DNA of 40,237 bases. Origin: CAYUJH01 sp964394585. GTDB lineage: Bacteria > Bacteroidota > Bacteroidia > Cytophagales > Flammeovirgaceae. This document shows positions 31,174 to 39,755 of the stretch, in pieces. Location of the stretch: assembly GCA_964394585.1 (NCBI GenBank), contig CAYMYI010000027.1, positions 1 through 40,237 on the forward strand, read 5' to 3'. Numbering within the stretch: position 1 is the stretch's first letter; every line of letters starts with the position of its first letter. Position numbers and translations under genes: made by a program. The notes below the pieces were generated by a model, which saw only the letters and a list, made by a program, of their open reading frames with translations, did not search any database and was not told the DNA's origin.

Positions 31174-33747
31174 CTAAAATAATTTAAGTTGATCTTTTTT
31201 ATCTTCTTGTTCGGCTTCATCTTCGATATGTTCTTGTGTGGATTCCTTAATAGGTTCTGGCTCCGAAATTTGTTTTACCGCATAAATTTTACTGTAAGGG
31301 AGTTTATTGCCAACGGATCGCCATCCTTTTACATCAATTAGTTCGCTTAGTACTACTGTTTCCTTTTGCCTATCTGCCTTACCGTTTTTGTACTGAACTT
31401 CTACTTCGGGAGCACTATGAGTTGACGCCATGATTAGTTTACTCTTGGCATGGTCGCTAATGAACGAGAAACGTTTGCCCTGTGAGCTTGTTTCGATTTG
31501 GAAGCGCTTAACGTAGTATTGTCCGTGGTTGCCATCGAAGTATATCGCCGAAATAATTTTCTCAGGGTTATACTTTTCTATGTGCAACACCTGTTTGATT
31601 TCGTACCGGTTGGTGAGTTCGTAGTCGGTAAGCTCGTACTCTCCGGTGGTATAGAGTACCAAAAGCTGGTCGCCATTGATAAATTTGCCTAAGTATGTTC
31701 CATTCTCTTCTTTGTTGAGTCGCCCGATGGCTTCGTCGTACCATAGTGGCATGGCAGGGAGTGTTGATTGCCCTTCTTTTTTCAATACCACTTTTTTAAC
31801 TGGGTATTTGGTGAGGATATTCCCCTGGCTGCCTCTCCCTTTAATATCCAGTGTAGCAAAATCGAATTCAAACGATTTTTGGCGCGCCTTACAAGCCGGA
31901 GAAAGCGTTACGCCAACTGTTTCGGCCTCACCGTTTGGGTTGGCAGAAAAATACAACAGTTTGGAGCCCTGAGTGCCGGTGGTTAAATCGTACTCTTTAT
32001 CGCGGGTAACGGCTAAAACTTGGAAACGTTTTACACGAGAAACACCGGTTTTTCCATCCATGTACGCCATGTTATATACCATGCGCTCATCGTTTCGGTC
32101 AAACACACCTACATGAATAATCCCTTTCCCTACAAACACTTTCTCGGAGATTTTGGTAACTAGGCAAACGCCATCTTTTCGAAATACGATGATATCGTCG
32201 ATATCAGAACAATCGCACACAAACTCATCTTTTTTCAGTCCGTAGCCAATGAACCCTTCCGAGCGATTCACATAGAGTTTGGCATTGTTAGCAGCTACTC
32301 TTGTGGCGGCGATGGTATCAAACATGCGGATTTCTGTACGCCGTTCGCGGCCTTTGCCATATTTTTTTAGGAGGTTCTCGAAGTAAGCAATAGCATATTC
32401 GATAAGGTTAGCGAGGTGATATTCGGTTTGCTCTAACTCTTCGCTGAGCTTGCGCATGAGTTCATCGGCCTTAAACGTGTCGTATTTCGAAATGCGCTTA
32501 ATTTTAATTTCGGTGAGTCTGATAATATCGTCTTGCGTAATTTCTCTGTAGAAATCAGGTTTGTAAGGCTCCAAGCCTTTATCGATGGTGGTGAGCACGG
32601 CATCCCATGTTTCGCATTCTTCAATATCACGATAGATGCGGTTTTCGATAAAAATTTTCTCTAACGAGGCAAACAATAGCTTCTCTTTTAGCTCGGCTTG
32701 TTTTATTTCGAGTTCTTGTTGGAGCAAGTCTATGGTGCGGTCGGTGCTAACTTTCAGCATGTCGTTTACTCCTACAAAGTGGGGGCGTTCTTGGATAATC
32801 ACACAGGCATTGGGGGAGATAGAAACCTCGCAGTCGGTGAAAGCGTACAGCGCATCAATAGCAACATCTGGCGATTGCCCCGGAGCGATATGAACCTCTA
32901 TTTCAATATCCCGAGCGGTGTTATCTACTACTTTTTTAATCTTGATCTTTCCTTGGTCGTTCGCTTTAATGATTGAGTCAATCAGATGTTGGGTAGTCGT
33001 TCCGAACGGAATTTCTTTGATGAGCAGCGTTTTGGTGTCTTTTGCTTCAATGCGGGCACGTACACGCACTTTCCCCCCTTTTTTGCCTTCGTTGTAGTTA
33101 GAGAAGTCTGCCAAACCTCCCGTAGGAAAATCGGGTACTAAGTTGATATTCTTTCCTTTCAAATAATCGACACAAGCTTTTAGCAATTCGCAGAAGTTAT
33201 GCGGTAATATTTTGGTGGCAAGCCCTACGGCGATGCCTTCTACACCCTGTTGCAATAAAAGAGGAAATTTAACAGGGAGATTAACCGGTTCTTTTTTTCT
33301 GCCGTCGTACGAAAGTTGCCACGCGGTAGTTTGTGGGTTAAACACCACCTCTTTGGCAAATTCAGAAAGACGTGCTTCTATATAACGAGGAGCGGCGGCA
33401 CTATCGCCCGTGCGGATATCGCCCCAGTTACCTTGTGTATCAATGAGCAAATCTTTTTGCCCTAAATGTACAAGAGCATCGCCTATGGAAGCATCCCCGT
33501 GCGGATGGTATTGCATAGTGCTACCAATTAGGTTGGCAACTTTATTGAACCGCCCATCGTCCATTTCTTTCATAGCGTGTAAAATACGGCGTTGCACAGG
33601 CTTTAGCCCATCTTCGTTGGCCGGTACGGCACGTTCTAAAATTACGTAAGAGGCATAATCGAGAAACCACTCTCGATACATTCCTGAAACCGGTTGGAAG
33701 TGGTGTACCTCAGGGGTTTTGTCAGAATGACCATTTGTATTTTCCAT
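31174..33747 (-). CDS. parC: DNA topoisomerase IV subunit A
   Basis: 857 residues. The breakage-reunion domain opens with YASYVILERAVPANEDGLKP and contains the active-site Arg121-Tyr122 (AAPRYIEARLSEF). GNWGDIRTGDSAAAPRYIE and the YHPHGD motif (80-85) are diagnostic of type IIA topoisomerase A subunits. After the coiled-coil (about 420-470) the C-terminal part is a beta-pinwheel without a clear gyrase GyrA box, which together with length favours topoisomerase IV. It decatenates daughter chromosomes with ParE, which is not in the window. The M2-like gene follows after 3 bp. Confidence 0.93.
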   Translation of the reverse strand: MENTNGHSDKTPEVHHFQPVSGMYREWFLDYASYVILERAVPANEDGLKPVQRRILHAMKEMDDGRFNKVANLIGSTMQYHPHGDASIGDALVHLGQKDLLIDTQGNWGDIRTGDSAAAPRYIEARLSEFAKEVVFNPQTTAWQLSYDGRKKEPVNLPVKFPLLLQQGVEGIAVGLATKILPHNFCELLKACVDYLKGKNINLVPDFPTGGLADFSNYNEGKKGGKVRVRARIEAKDTKTLLIKEIPFGTTTQHLIDSIIKANDQGKIKIKKVVDNTARDIEIEVHIAPGQSPDVAIDALYAFTDCEVSISPNACVIIQERPHFVGVNDMLKVSTDRTIDLLQQELEIKQAELKEKLLFASLEKIFIENRIYRDIEECETWDAVLTTIDKGLEPYKPDFYREITQDDIIRLTEIKIKRISKYDTFKADELMRKLSEELEQTEYHLANLIEYAIAYFENLLKKYGKGRERRTEIRMFDTIAATRVAANNAKLYVNRSEGFIGYGLKKDEFVCDCSDIDDIIVFRKDGVCLVTKISEKVFVGKGIIHVGVFDRNDERMVYNMAYMDGKTGVSRVKRFQVLAVTRDKEYDLTTGTQGSKLLYFSANPNGEAETVGVTLSPACKARQKSFEFDFATLDIKGRGSQGNILTKYPVKKVVLKKEGQSTLPAMPLWYDEAIGRLNKEENGTYLGKFINGDQLLVLYTTGEYELTDYELTNRYEIKQVLHIEKYNPEKIISAIYFDGNHGQYYVKRFQIETSSQGKRFSFISDHAKSKLIMASTHSAPEVEVQYKNGKADRQKETVVLSELIDVKGWRSVGNKLPYSKIYAVKQISEPEPIKESTQEHIEDEAEQEDKKDQLKLF

Positions 33748-33808
33748 AGCTATTCAATCTCCGTGATTATCGTCTGTAAATTGGGCAGCAAAACAAGGCA
33801 ACCGCCTT

Positions 33809-33816
33809 CAAAGATA
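33809..33816 (-). promoter_or_regulatory. Candidate -7 box of parC
   Basis: CAAAGATA at 33809-33816 reads TATCTTTG on the minus strand, an exact TAnnTTTG match about 62 bp before the parC ATG. No good -33 TTG lies at the expected distance, so the call is weak. Confidence 0.35.
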
Positions 33817-33987
33817 ATAACTCTTCGGAACTGATTTTTTAAAAATGTCTATTTTTTTAACAAAAGATTATTTTTAATACATTAAAATGACAATATAAAA
33901 ATCTCCTTTGAACTGTGCATTATGTTTTAATAAAGGGCGGCATATCGCAAAATCACTAAGTTGACCGGTTTTCTTAAGAGGATACGA

Positions 33988-34845
33988 TTAGCGAACATTG
34001 GTAGGCGAATGTGCTGTAAGATACTCGGCTTCAAAATCGGCAAATCGTTGCATGAGCAATTGAGTCACCTTACCCGGAGTGTGGGGTAGGGCAGTGCCAT
34101 CAATTTGGCTAACCGGTAAAATTCGTTTGGTTGTGCTGGTAACAAAAGCTTCTTCGGCTGTGGCAAGTTCCTCGGGGTGTACCGTTCTGATTTCTAAGTT
34201 GATTTGTGGGTCTTGTTCGGCAATGAGGATAACCTGTCGGCGAGTAATTCCGTTCAAAATTTGCTCTTGAGGCGTGATGAGCTTCCCCTCTTTCACAAAA
34301 AAGAAGTTGCTCCGCGATGATTCCGTTAAAACGCCCTGGTAGTGGTAAAGCACATCGTGTGCTTGGGCTTGGGCAAGCTGTTGGCGTAGGTAAATCGGCA
34401 TAAGGTAGTTCAACGATTTTGCCTCGGCAAGGTCGCGCTGGTGGGCGTAGGTCATCAAGTGAATGCCCTTTTCATACACAGACTCCTCAGGGAAATGCAT
34501 AGGCACAATTAGCACCATGAAATTGGGCTTTTCGGGAGTGTAGTGGTCGGTTGAGTACCCTCCGGTGAGCATCAGGCGGATGCCCCATTCCCCTCCGCCG
34601 TTTTTCTCTATGAGCTCCCAAATGAGTTGGTGGAGTTGCTCGTAGCTTAAGGGGACATCGAGCAGTAACGCAGCGGCAGAATCGTAAAAGCGTTGAAGGT
34701 AATCGGCTAGAAATAACGGAACTCCTTGCTTTGCCCGCAAAAAATCGAACACGCCATAGCCACGTGTAATTGCCAAGTCTGAAACATGTAGGTGAATATC
34801 GTTGTAGTATTGGTATTCTCCGTTGAAGTAGCAAAGCGTATTCAT
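33988..34845 (-). CDS. Class IV PLP-dependent aminotransferase (branched-chain/D-amino-acid/ADC-lyase group)
   Basis: 285 residues. The family pattern is intact: ITRGYGVFDFLRA (about 27-39), PLP-binding Lys143 (EAKSLNYL), LTESSRSNFFFVKEGKLITP, LNGITRRQVI and the C-terminal EEAFVTSTTKRILPV. The enzyme is cytoplasmic. Within fold type IV, the branched-chain aminotransferase, D-amino-acid aminotransferase and aminodeoxychorismate lyase groups cannot be separated safely by eye. It diverges from the hydroxyacyl-CoA dehydrogenase gene, with 84 bp between the starts. Confidence 0.88.
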   Translation of the reverse strand: MNTLCYFNGEYQYYNDIHLHVSDLAITRGYGVFDFLRAKQGVPLFLADYLQRFYDSAAALLLDVPLSYEQLHQLIWELIEKNGGGEWGIRLMLTGGYSTDHYTPEKPNFMVLIVPMHFPEESVYEKGIHLMTYAHQRDLAEAKSLNYLMPIYLRQQLAQAQAHDVLYHYQGVLTESSRSNFFFVKEGKLITPQEQILNGITRRQVILIAEQDPQINLEIRTVHPEELATAEEAFVTSTTKRILPVSQIDGTALPHTPGKVTQLLMQRFADFEAEYLTAHSPTNVR

Positions 34846-34929
34846 AGAATTTGTAAAGGTTTTCCGTGTTTGTTTTGCTAAAAATAGGAACTTTGTGGCA
34901 TTATCACATCAAAACAAAAAATCAATACC

Positions 34930-35820
34930 ATGCAACACATTACTATAGTAGGTTCTGGTACTATGGGCAACGGCATCGCCCACGTATTTGCCCAAACAGG
35001 GCACAAAGTCGTAATGGTCGATATTTCAGAGCATTCGCTTGAAAAGGCCGTGGCAACCATTACAAAAAACCTAGATCGCCAACTAAAAAAAGAAAAAATA
35101 ACAGAAGCGCAAAAAGCGGAAGCTCTGGCAAACTTAACTACCACCACCAACCTGCCCGAAGCCGTGAAAGAAGCCGAACTGGTGATTGAGGCTGCTACGG
35201 AAAATATCGACGTGAAAGAAAAAATATTTAAAGACCTCGATTATTTATGTGGGAAAGATACCATTTTAGCAACCAACACTTCGTCGATTTCCATTACGCA
35301 GATGGCGGCTGTAACCAACCGCCCCGATAAGGTGATTGGTATGCACTTTATGAACCCCGTACCTGTGATGAAGCTCGTGGAGGTAATCCGCGGATACGAT
35401 ACAAGCGATGAGGTTACGAACCGTATCTTGGAAAAATCGAAGGCTTTGGGGAAAGTACCCGTAGAAGTAAACGATTACCCCGGATTTGTGGCAAATCGCA
35501 TTCTCATGCCGATGATTAACGAAGCAATTATCACGCTGTATGAAGGAGTTGCCGATGTAGATGCTATCGATACGGTAATGAAGCTAGGTATGGCACATCC
35601 TATGGGCCCTTTGCAACTTGCCGATTTCATTGGTTTGGATGTTTGCCTTTCCATATTACGCGTATTGTACGAAGGACTAGGGAATCCTAAATACGCGCCA
35701 TGCCCTCTACTTGTAAACATGGTTACAGCAGGACACCTAGGCGTGAAATCGGGCAGTGGATTTTACGATTGGTCGCATGGAACAAAGGAATTAATTGTGG
35801 CGGCTCAGTTTAAAAAGTAA
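34930..35820 (+). CDS. 3-hydroxybutyryl-CoA / 3-hydroxyacyl-CoA dehydrogenase
   Basis: 296 residues. N-terminal Rossmann motif GSGTMGNGIAHVFAQTG (about residues 7-23), then ATENIDVKEKIF and ATNTSSISIT. The catalytic region holds GMHFMNPVPVMKLVEVI, with the His-Glu pair in the expected places, and the C-terminal dimer domain has YPGFVANRILMPMINEA and GMAHPMGPLQLADFIGLD. It interconverts 3-hydroxyacyl-CoA and 3-oxoacyl-CoA with NAD(P) in fatty-acid or butyrate-type metabolism. It is monocistronic with its own strong terminator. Confidence 0.94.
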   Translation: MQHITIVGSGTMGNGIAHVFAQTGHKVVMVDISEHSLEKAVATITKNLDRQLKKEKITEAQKAEALANLTTTTNLPEAVKEAELVIEAATENIDVKEKIFKDLDYLCGKDTILATNTSSISITQMAAVTNRPDKVIGMHFMNPVPVMKLVEVIRGYDTSDEVTNRILEKSKALGKVPVEVNDYPGFVANRILMPMINEAIITLYEGVADVDAIDTVMKLGMAHPMGPLQLADFIGLDVCLSILRVLYEGLGNPKYAPCPLLVNMVTAGHLGVKSGSGFYDWSHGTKELIVAAQFKK

Positions 35821-35844
35821 CTTAAGAGATTGGTTCAACCATCA

Positions 35845-35882
35845 GAAAACCCATTGCTTTCGAGGAATGGGTTTTCTTGTTT
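35845..35882 (+). terminator. Rho-independent terminator after the hydroxyacyl-CoA dehydrogenase
   Basis: An 11-bp perfect stem GAAAACCCATT (35845-35855) / AATGGGTTTTC (35866-35876) with a 10-base loop, followed by T-rich sequence. Confidence 0.85.
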
Positions 35883-35912
35883 TATTAATACGCCACGATG
35901 CGCAACATCACT

Positions 35913-36122
35913 TTACGACGATTGCCGGTTTCCATAGTAAATCATACCAAAGAGCGCAGCGAGCAGGCCACTAAATGCGACTAAAAAACCGATTACAGTT
36001 TCCGCATTCCAATCGGCATTGGCTTTTAAAATAAGTTGGTTGCCAAAGAAGAGCCCGAGAAGCCCAATGAACAGAAAAATCCATTTCCCTCCATTGGGCG
36101 TAAGCATCACAGGTTTTTTCAT
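35913..36122 (-). CDS. Small two-helix membrane protein, unknown
   Basis: 69 residues. It opens MKKPVMLTPNGGKWIFLF and has two hydrophobic segments (about residues 14-32 and 42-62) joined by a short polar loop (ANADWNAET), ending GNRQSS. No family is recognised. It lies alone between the dehydrogenase terminator and the LytTR gene, on the same strand as the latter but 81 bp downstream of it. Confidence 0.6.
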   Translation of the reverse strand: MKKPVMLTPNGGKWIFLFIGLLGLFFGNQLILKANADWNAETVIGFLVAFSGLLAALFGMIYYGNRQSS

Positions 36123-36203
36123 ATCAAATTTTAAAATGATTTTAACTGAAGATACCCCATAAAAACCGCATTTACAACTCCTTTATGCTTTGTTAGCACT
36201 TTT

Positions 36204-36638
36204 CTACATAAAGTCGAGCCGAGCGTATAACGCTTCGCGGTGCGTTTGCCCTACGGGAATGTAATCTTCGCCGATGAGCACCTGACCATCTTCAATGGCG
36301 CGAATTTCGGTAACATTTACCAAATACGAACGGTGGACACGGCAAAAAATATCCGAAGAAAGCCGTTCTTCGAGCGATTTAAGTGTGTGGCTCACCAAGT
36401 AGCGAGCCTGGTGGGTTCGGATAATAGAATAAATATCACTGGCTTGTACCCATCGGATTTGGAGAGGATCAATTTTTTCGAGCCGGTTCTTCACTTTGAA
36501 AAAAATACCTTCTGGCGGAGGTGTAGGAACTTCCCGTAGCGAAGCAATTTGGTATTGATGTAGCGTATGGGCAAGAGCTTCCAAATCTACGGTAGGTTCA
36601 GTAAAAGTAATTTCGATGCGTGTGGTGGGGTGTTCCAT
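36204..36638 (-). CDS. LytTR-domain DNA-binding protein without a receiver domain
   Basis: 144 residues from the ATG at 36638; a GTG start at 36680 would add 14 residues. The C-terminal half (about 48-142) is a LytTR domain: KIDPLQIRWVQASDIYSIIR, then RYLVSHTLKSLEERL, FCRVHRSYLVNVTEIRAI and IPVGQTHRE. The first about 45 residues have no recognised domain. There is no phospho-acceptor domain, so control is not by classical phosphorylation. Many stand-alone LytTR proteins are paired with a membrane protein; the small two-helix gene downstream is a possible partner, not shown. Confidence 0.85.
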   Translation of the reverse strand: MEHPTTRIEITFTEPTVDLEALAHTLHQYQIASLREVPTPPPEGIFFKVKNRLEKIDPLQIRWVQASDIYSIIRTHQARYLVSHTLKSLEERLSSDIFCRVHRSYLVNVTEIRAIEDGQVLIGEDYIPVGQTHREALYARLDFM

Positions 36639-36758
36639 GGCATAAGGTAGCTGTTTGGTCTGAAAATACAACTTTTTCACAAGCTGTCCGAACCCCGCCG
36701 ATGGTTCGCCTTTTAAAAATGCTTTACCAACCGATACGTAAATTCTGTAATATCCTCG

Positions 36759-36766
36759 TAATTTTG
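36759..36766 (+). promoter_or_regulatory. Candidate -7 box of the 225-residue membrane-protein gene
   Basis: TAATTTTG at 36759-36766 is an exact TAnnTTTG match 37 bp upstream of the ATG at 36803. No good -33 element is present. Confidence 0.35.
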
Positions 36767-36802
36767 GCGGCTTATCGTGCTAACTAACTGATTTTATTTG
36801 CT

Positions 36803-37480
36803 ATGGGCAAACGCATTTTTTTCTTTCTGTACTATTATCTGTTTTGGGTGTTGCTTTTCATGCTGATGCGCTGTGCTTTTCTGGTATACCAACACATTGA
36901 ATCGTTTGAGTATGGGCTTATGCAGTGGTTCACCATGATTTACCAAGGCATTGGGAACGACTTGGCAGCAGCGGCGGTATTGGCATTATTTCCGGGAATT
37001 GTTCTCGTGTTCACAACACATACACGTGGCGGTAAACTGAGCAGCATACTCATTAACACATACACCGGTGTGTTGCTGCCTATCATCTTATTACTATTAA
37101 TTATCGATATGGCACTGTACCACGAACAAAACCTGCGGATGCACCAGAGTGTATTGCAGCAAGTAGGGCTACTGCCCGATATTTTTGAAGGATCGGAATC
37201 TCTTTTTTGGGTAAAAAATTTACTTTTTTTCTTAATTGTCTGTGTGGTTTTTATTGCCTACTATTTTGAGTCGGTAGGGGCACTGATGGCGTACTTTAAG
37301 AAGGCGAATCTGCTAGCGACTATCCTCTTGGTAGTTGTGGTGGGTGCCTTGTATATCCCTATCGTTTATGTGCCATCATGGAGCGCCGCAATGACCGAAG
37401 CAACTGCACAAGAAGGCATTTTATACGAAGTAACGCTCAACCCCTTTTGGCAGTTGGTACGCTCATATATCGGAGGGTAA
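36803..37480 (+). CDS. Membrane protein resembling the N-terminal domain of LTA-synthase-family proteins
   Basis: 225 residues with about five membrane segments: residues 5-27, 53-70, 84-103, about 133-152 and 168-187. FYYYLFWVLLFMLMRCAFLVY-like starts, the IGNDLAAAAVLALFPGI block and the short loop pattern recall the membrane half of Bacteroidota LTA-synthase/sulfatase proteins. The alkaline-phosphatase-like catalytic half is missing: the frame stops after LVRSYIGG, and no remnant of that domain follows. It could be a degenerate or domain-only relative; the family call is tentative. Confidence 0.5.
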   Translation: MGKRIFFFLYYYLFWVLLFMLMRCAFLVYQHIESFEYGLMQWFTMIYQGIGNDLAAAAVLALFPGIVLVFTTHTRGGKLSSILINTYTGVLLPIILLLLIIDMALYHEQNLRMHQSVLQQVGLLPDIFEGSESLFWVKNLLFFLIVCVVFIAYYFESVGALMAYFKKANLLATILLVVVVGALYIPIVYVPSWSAAMTEATAQEGILYEVTLNPFWQLVRSYIGG

Positions 37481-37599
37481 ATTTTATTCATACTTCACTT
37501 TTATTCATTCCGTTTTACTTCTTTTTTTTATAAAAAGGATGATGTAAATAATTTCATCTTTATACTAAACTATCATTATTAACATAATACAAACTTACT

Positions 37600-39039
37600 A
37601 TGGCCGATTCGCGCATTGCCAGTTTGCGGTTGCTGTTCGAAAAACACAGTCCGCGCATTTCGCTACGCACGCTTTTTTTCTTTGGGAGCGGCGTGGCAGC
37701 CTACTTTTTAAGCCAGTGGTTAAAGCAACCCGACTTCACCATCTTTCAACAATACACCCTGTTCTTAGTCTTTTTTGCCGTAGGGCTTTGGGTAACCGAA
37801 GCTATCCCCCCGTTTGCCGTTAGCATTTTGGTAATTGGCTTTTTGGTATACACACAGGGGACTTCTTTGTTTGCCGGCGATGCCGTGGATGTTTCCAAAT
37901 ACGTGAATACGTGGTCGAGTCCGGTGATATGGCTCATGCTCGGAGGCTTTTTTATGGCAAAAGGCATGGAAAAAACCCGCCTCGATGTACGCCTTTTCAG
38001 TTTTACCGTGAAAGTATTTGGCACTCAACTGCCTTATTTGTTGCTAGGGCTGATGCTCACCACGAGCCTGGGATCTATGCTGATGTCGAACACGGCGACT
38101 ACCGCCATGATGCTTGCAGCGATTACCCCGTTATTGCAAACCCTTGCGCAGCGCCCCAACTTGCAGAAAGCGCTGTTGTTGGGTATCCCAGCAGCAGCCT
38201 CGGTAGGTGGTATGGGTACCATTATTGGCAGCCCGCCGAATGCCATTGCCGTAGGTGCTCTGAGTACCCAAGGCATAGAAATCGATTTTGTAGAATGGAT
38301 GTTGGTGGGGTTTCCGCTTGCCATTGTACTCACCATTTGCTTTTGGCTCATCCTAATGAAACACTTCGAAGTGCGAAAATACGCTACCCAACTCGAGCCT
38401 TCCTTATTTGCTCCGAAAGCTTCTACCGAAGAAGATCATCGGCAGCGCAACATCGTATTATTTACCATTTTTGGAACGGTAGGCATGTGGGTAACTTCGC
38501 CATTGCATCACATTCCGGTTTCAGCAGTTTCGGGTATTCCTATTGTAGTGCTAACGGTAGTTGGGGTTGTTAATTCAGACGATGTCCGCTCGCTCCCGTG
38601 GGACACCCTAATGCTTGTAGCAGGAGGATTGGCGTTAGGCATTGCTATTATTGATACCGGGCTTGCCGAATCCTACTTAGCACAGCTAAACCTTTCGAAA
38701 ATGGGAGAATATGTAATTCCGATTATGGTGCTGATTGGGTTGCTCACCGTAGTGCTCTCGAACATCATGAGCAATACTGCTACCTCTTCTATCCTCATCC
38801 CAATTGCTATGGTGAGTTTCCAAGAGTACGCCATCGCAGCGGCATTTGTCATTGGGTTAAGCGCTTCGAATGCCTTGTTTTTGCCTATTTCTACACCGCC
38901 AAATGCCATGGCATTCAGCACTGGGTTTTTACAACAGAAAGATTTTCGCTTAGGTGGGTTGACTTTGGGCGTGTTAGGACCTATTTGCGTAACGGGGGTT
39001 GTTTTAGTAATTCTCGCCTTTACAAACCTGATTGGCTAA
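37600..39039 (+). CDS. DASS/SLC13-family anion:sodium symporter
   Basis: 479 residues, about eleven to twelve membrane segments. The two inverted-repeat SNT motifs that bind Na+ and carboxylate are present: SNTATTAMM (about residue 163) and SNTATSSIL (about residue 391). Each is followed by its downstream partner: GMGTIIGSPPNAIA and SNALFLPISTPPNAMA. It is probably a dicarboxylate, sulfate or related divalent anion importer of the inner membrane; the substrate cannot be read. The N-terminus of about 35 residues before the first helix is soluble. No partner gene is adjacent. Confidence 0.93.
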   Translation: MADSRIASLRLLFEKHSPRISLRTLFFFGSGVAAYFLSQWLKQPDFTIFQQYTLFLVFFAVGLWVTEAIPPFAVSILVIGFLVYTQGTSLFAGDAVDVSKYVNTWSSPVIWLMLGGFFMAKGMEKTRLDVRLFSFTVKVFGTQLPYLLLGLMLTTSLGSMLMSNTATTAMMLAAITPLLQTLAQRPNLQKALLLGIPAAASVGGMGTIIGSPPNAIAVGALSTQGIEIDFVEWMLVGFPLAIVLTICFWLILMKHFEVRKYATQLEPSLFAPKASTEEDHRQRNIVLFTIFGTVGMWVTSPLHHIPVSAVSGIPIVVLTVVGVVNSDDVRSLPWDTLMLVAGGLALGIAIIDTGLAESYLAQLNLSKMGEYVIPIMVLIGLLTVVLSNIMSNTATSSILIPIAMVSFQEYAIAAAFVIGLSASNALFLPISTPPNAMAFSTGFLQQKDFRLGGLTLGVLGPICVTGVVLVILAFTNLIG

Positions 39040-39119
39040 GCATTTTTCTGACAAACTTTCTGCATTGCGAGTAGTTATTTCAGCAGTATTCATTGTAGAT
39101 ATTTTAAATCAATTACACT

Positions 39120-39620
39120 ATGAGCGAAATCACATTTAAAGGAAACCCGATTCAAACAAGTGGCACTCTCCCGGCTGTAGGCGAAAAAGCCAAAGATTTT
39201 ACCCTAATTAAAAATGACTTATCGCCGGTAAGTTTAGCTGATTTTAAAGGTAAAAAGCTGATATTGAACATATTCCCTAGTATTGATACTGGGGTTTGCG
39301 CTGCATCGGTCCGCGCGTTTAACCAAAAAGCCGGATCCTTGGAAAATACAGTAGTGGTATGCGTATCGCGCGATTTACCCTTTGCACAGGCGCGTTTCTG
39401 TGGGGCAGAAGGAATTGAAAATGTAATTACGGCTTCCGATTATGCCACCGGCGATTTTGGGAAAGCCTATGGGCTTGAAATTATAGACCCTCCGTTTGCA
39501 CACTTGCATTCGCGTGCAGTAGTAGTGATCGACGAGAATGGCACGGTTGCCTATACTGAACAAGTACCAGAAATTGCGCAAGAGCCCGATTACGATAAAG
39601 CTTTGGCAGCCGTTCAATAA
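39120..39620 (+). CDS. tpx: Thiol peroxidase (Tpx, peroxiredoxin)
   Basis: 166 residues. Atypical 2-Cys peroxiredoxin: peroxidatic Cys60 in PSIDTGVCAASV (with Thr57 of the TxxC motif) and resolving Cys94 in LPFAQARFCGAEG. The first residues (FKGNPIQTSGTLPAVGEKA) are the Tpx-specific N-terminus. It reduces alkyl or lipid hydroperoxides, using thioredoxin for recycling, in the cytoplasm or periplasm; there is no signal peptide here. A terminator follows. Confidence 0.96.
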   Translation: MSEITFKGNPIQTSGTLPAVGEKAKDFTLIKNDLSPVSLADFKGKKLILNIFPSIDTGVCAASVRAFNQKAGSLENTVVVCVSRDLPFAQARFCGAEGIENVITASDYATGDFGKAYGLEIIDPPFAHLHSRAVVVIDENGTVAYTEQVPEIAQEPDYDKALAAVQ

Positions 39621-39656
39621 ACCGCTCAATCTTTTAGTAGAGTAATAGAACAGGAT

Positions 39657-39691
39657 AAAAGAGAAGGTTTCTACAGGAGCCTTCTCTTTTT
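39657..39691 (+). terminator. Rho-independent terminator after tpx
   Basis: AAAAGAGAAGG (39657-39667) pairs with CCTTCTCTTTT (39680-39690) across a 12-base loop, followed by T. Confidence 0.85.
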
Positions 39692-39755
39692 AGTCTTATT
39701 TCTTCGGCAAATTGTGTAAACTCGTAAAGGAAAAAGACGAGCCCCACTCATTACA

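Noticed and set aside
34869..34895. Promoter-like TTTG...GAACTTTG upstream of the hydroxyacyl-CoA dehydrogenase gene
   Set aside because: The -7 box has a mismatch at its first base and the spacer of 15 bases is shorter than the usual 17-23.
37529..37575. AAGGATGA / TCATCTTT hairpin before the DASS transporter gene
   Set aside because: Short, AT-rich and without a proper T tract; probably chance in AT-rich intergenic DNA.
37911..38573. 220-codon open frame within the DASS transporter in another frame
   Set aside because: It lies fully inside the transporter gene, whose SNT motifs and hydrophobic pattern are clear; the translated product has no membrane or domain pattern of its own.
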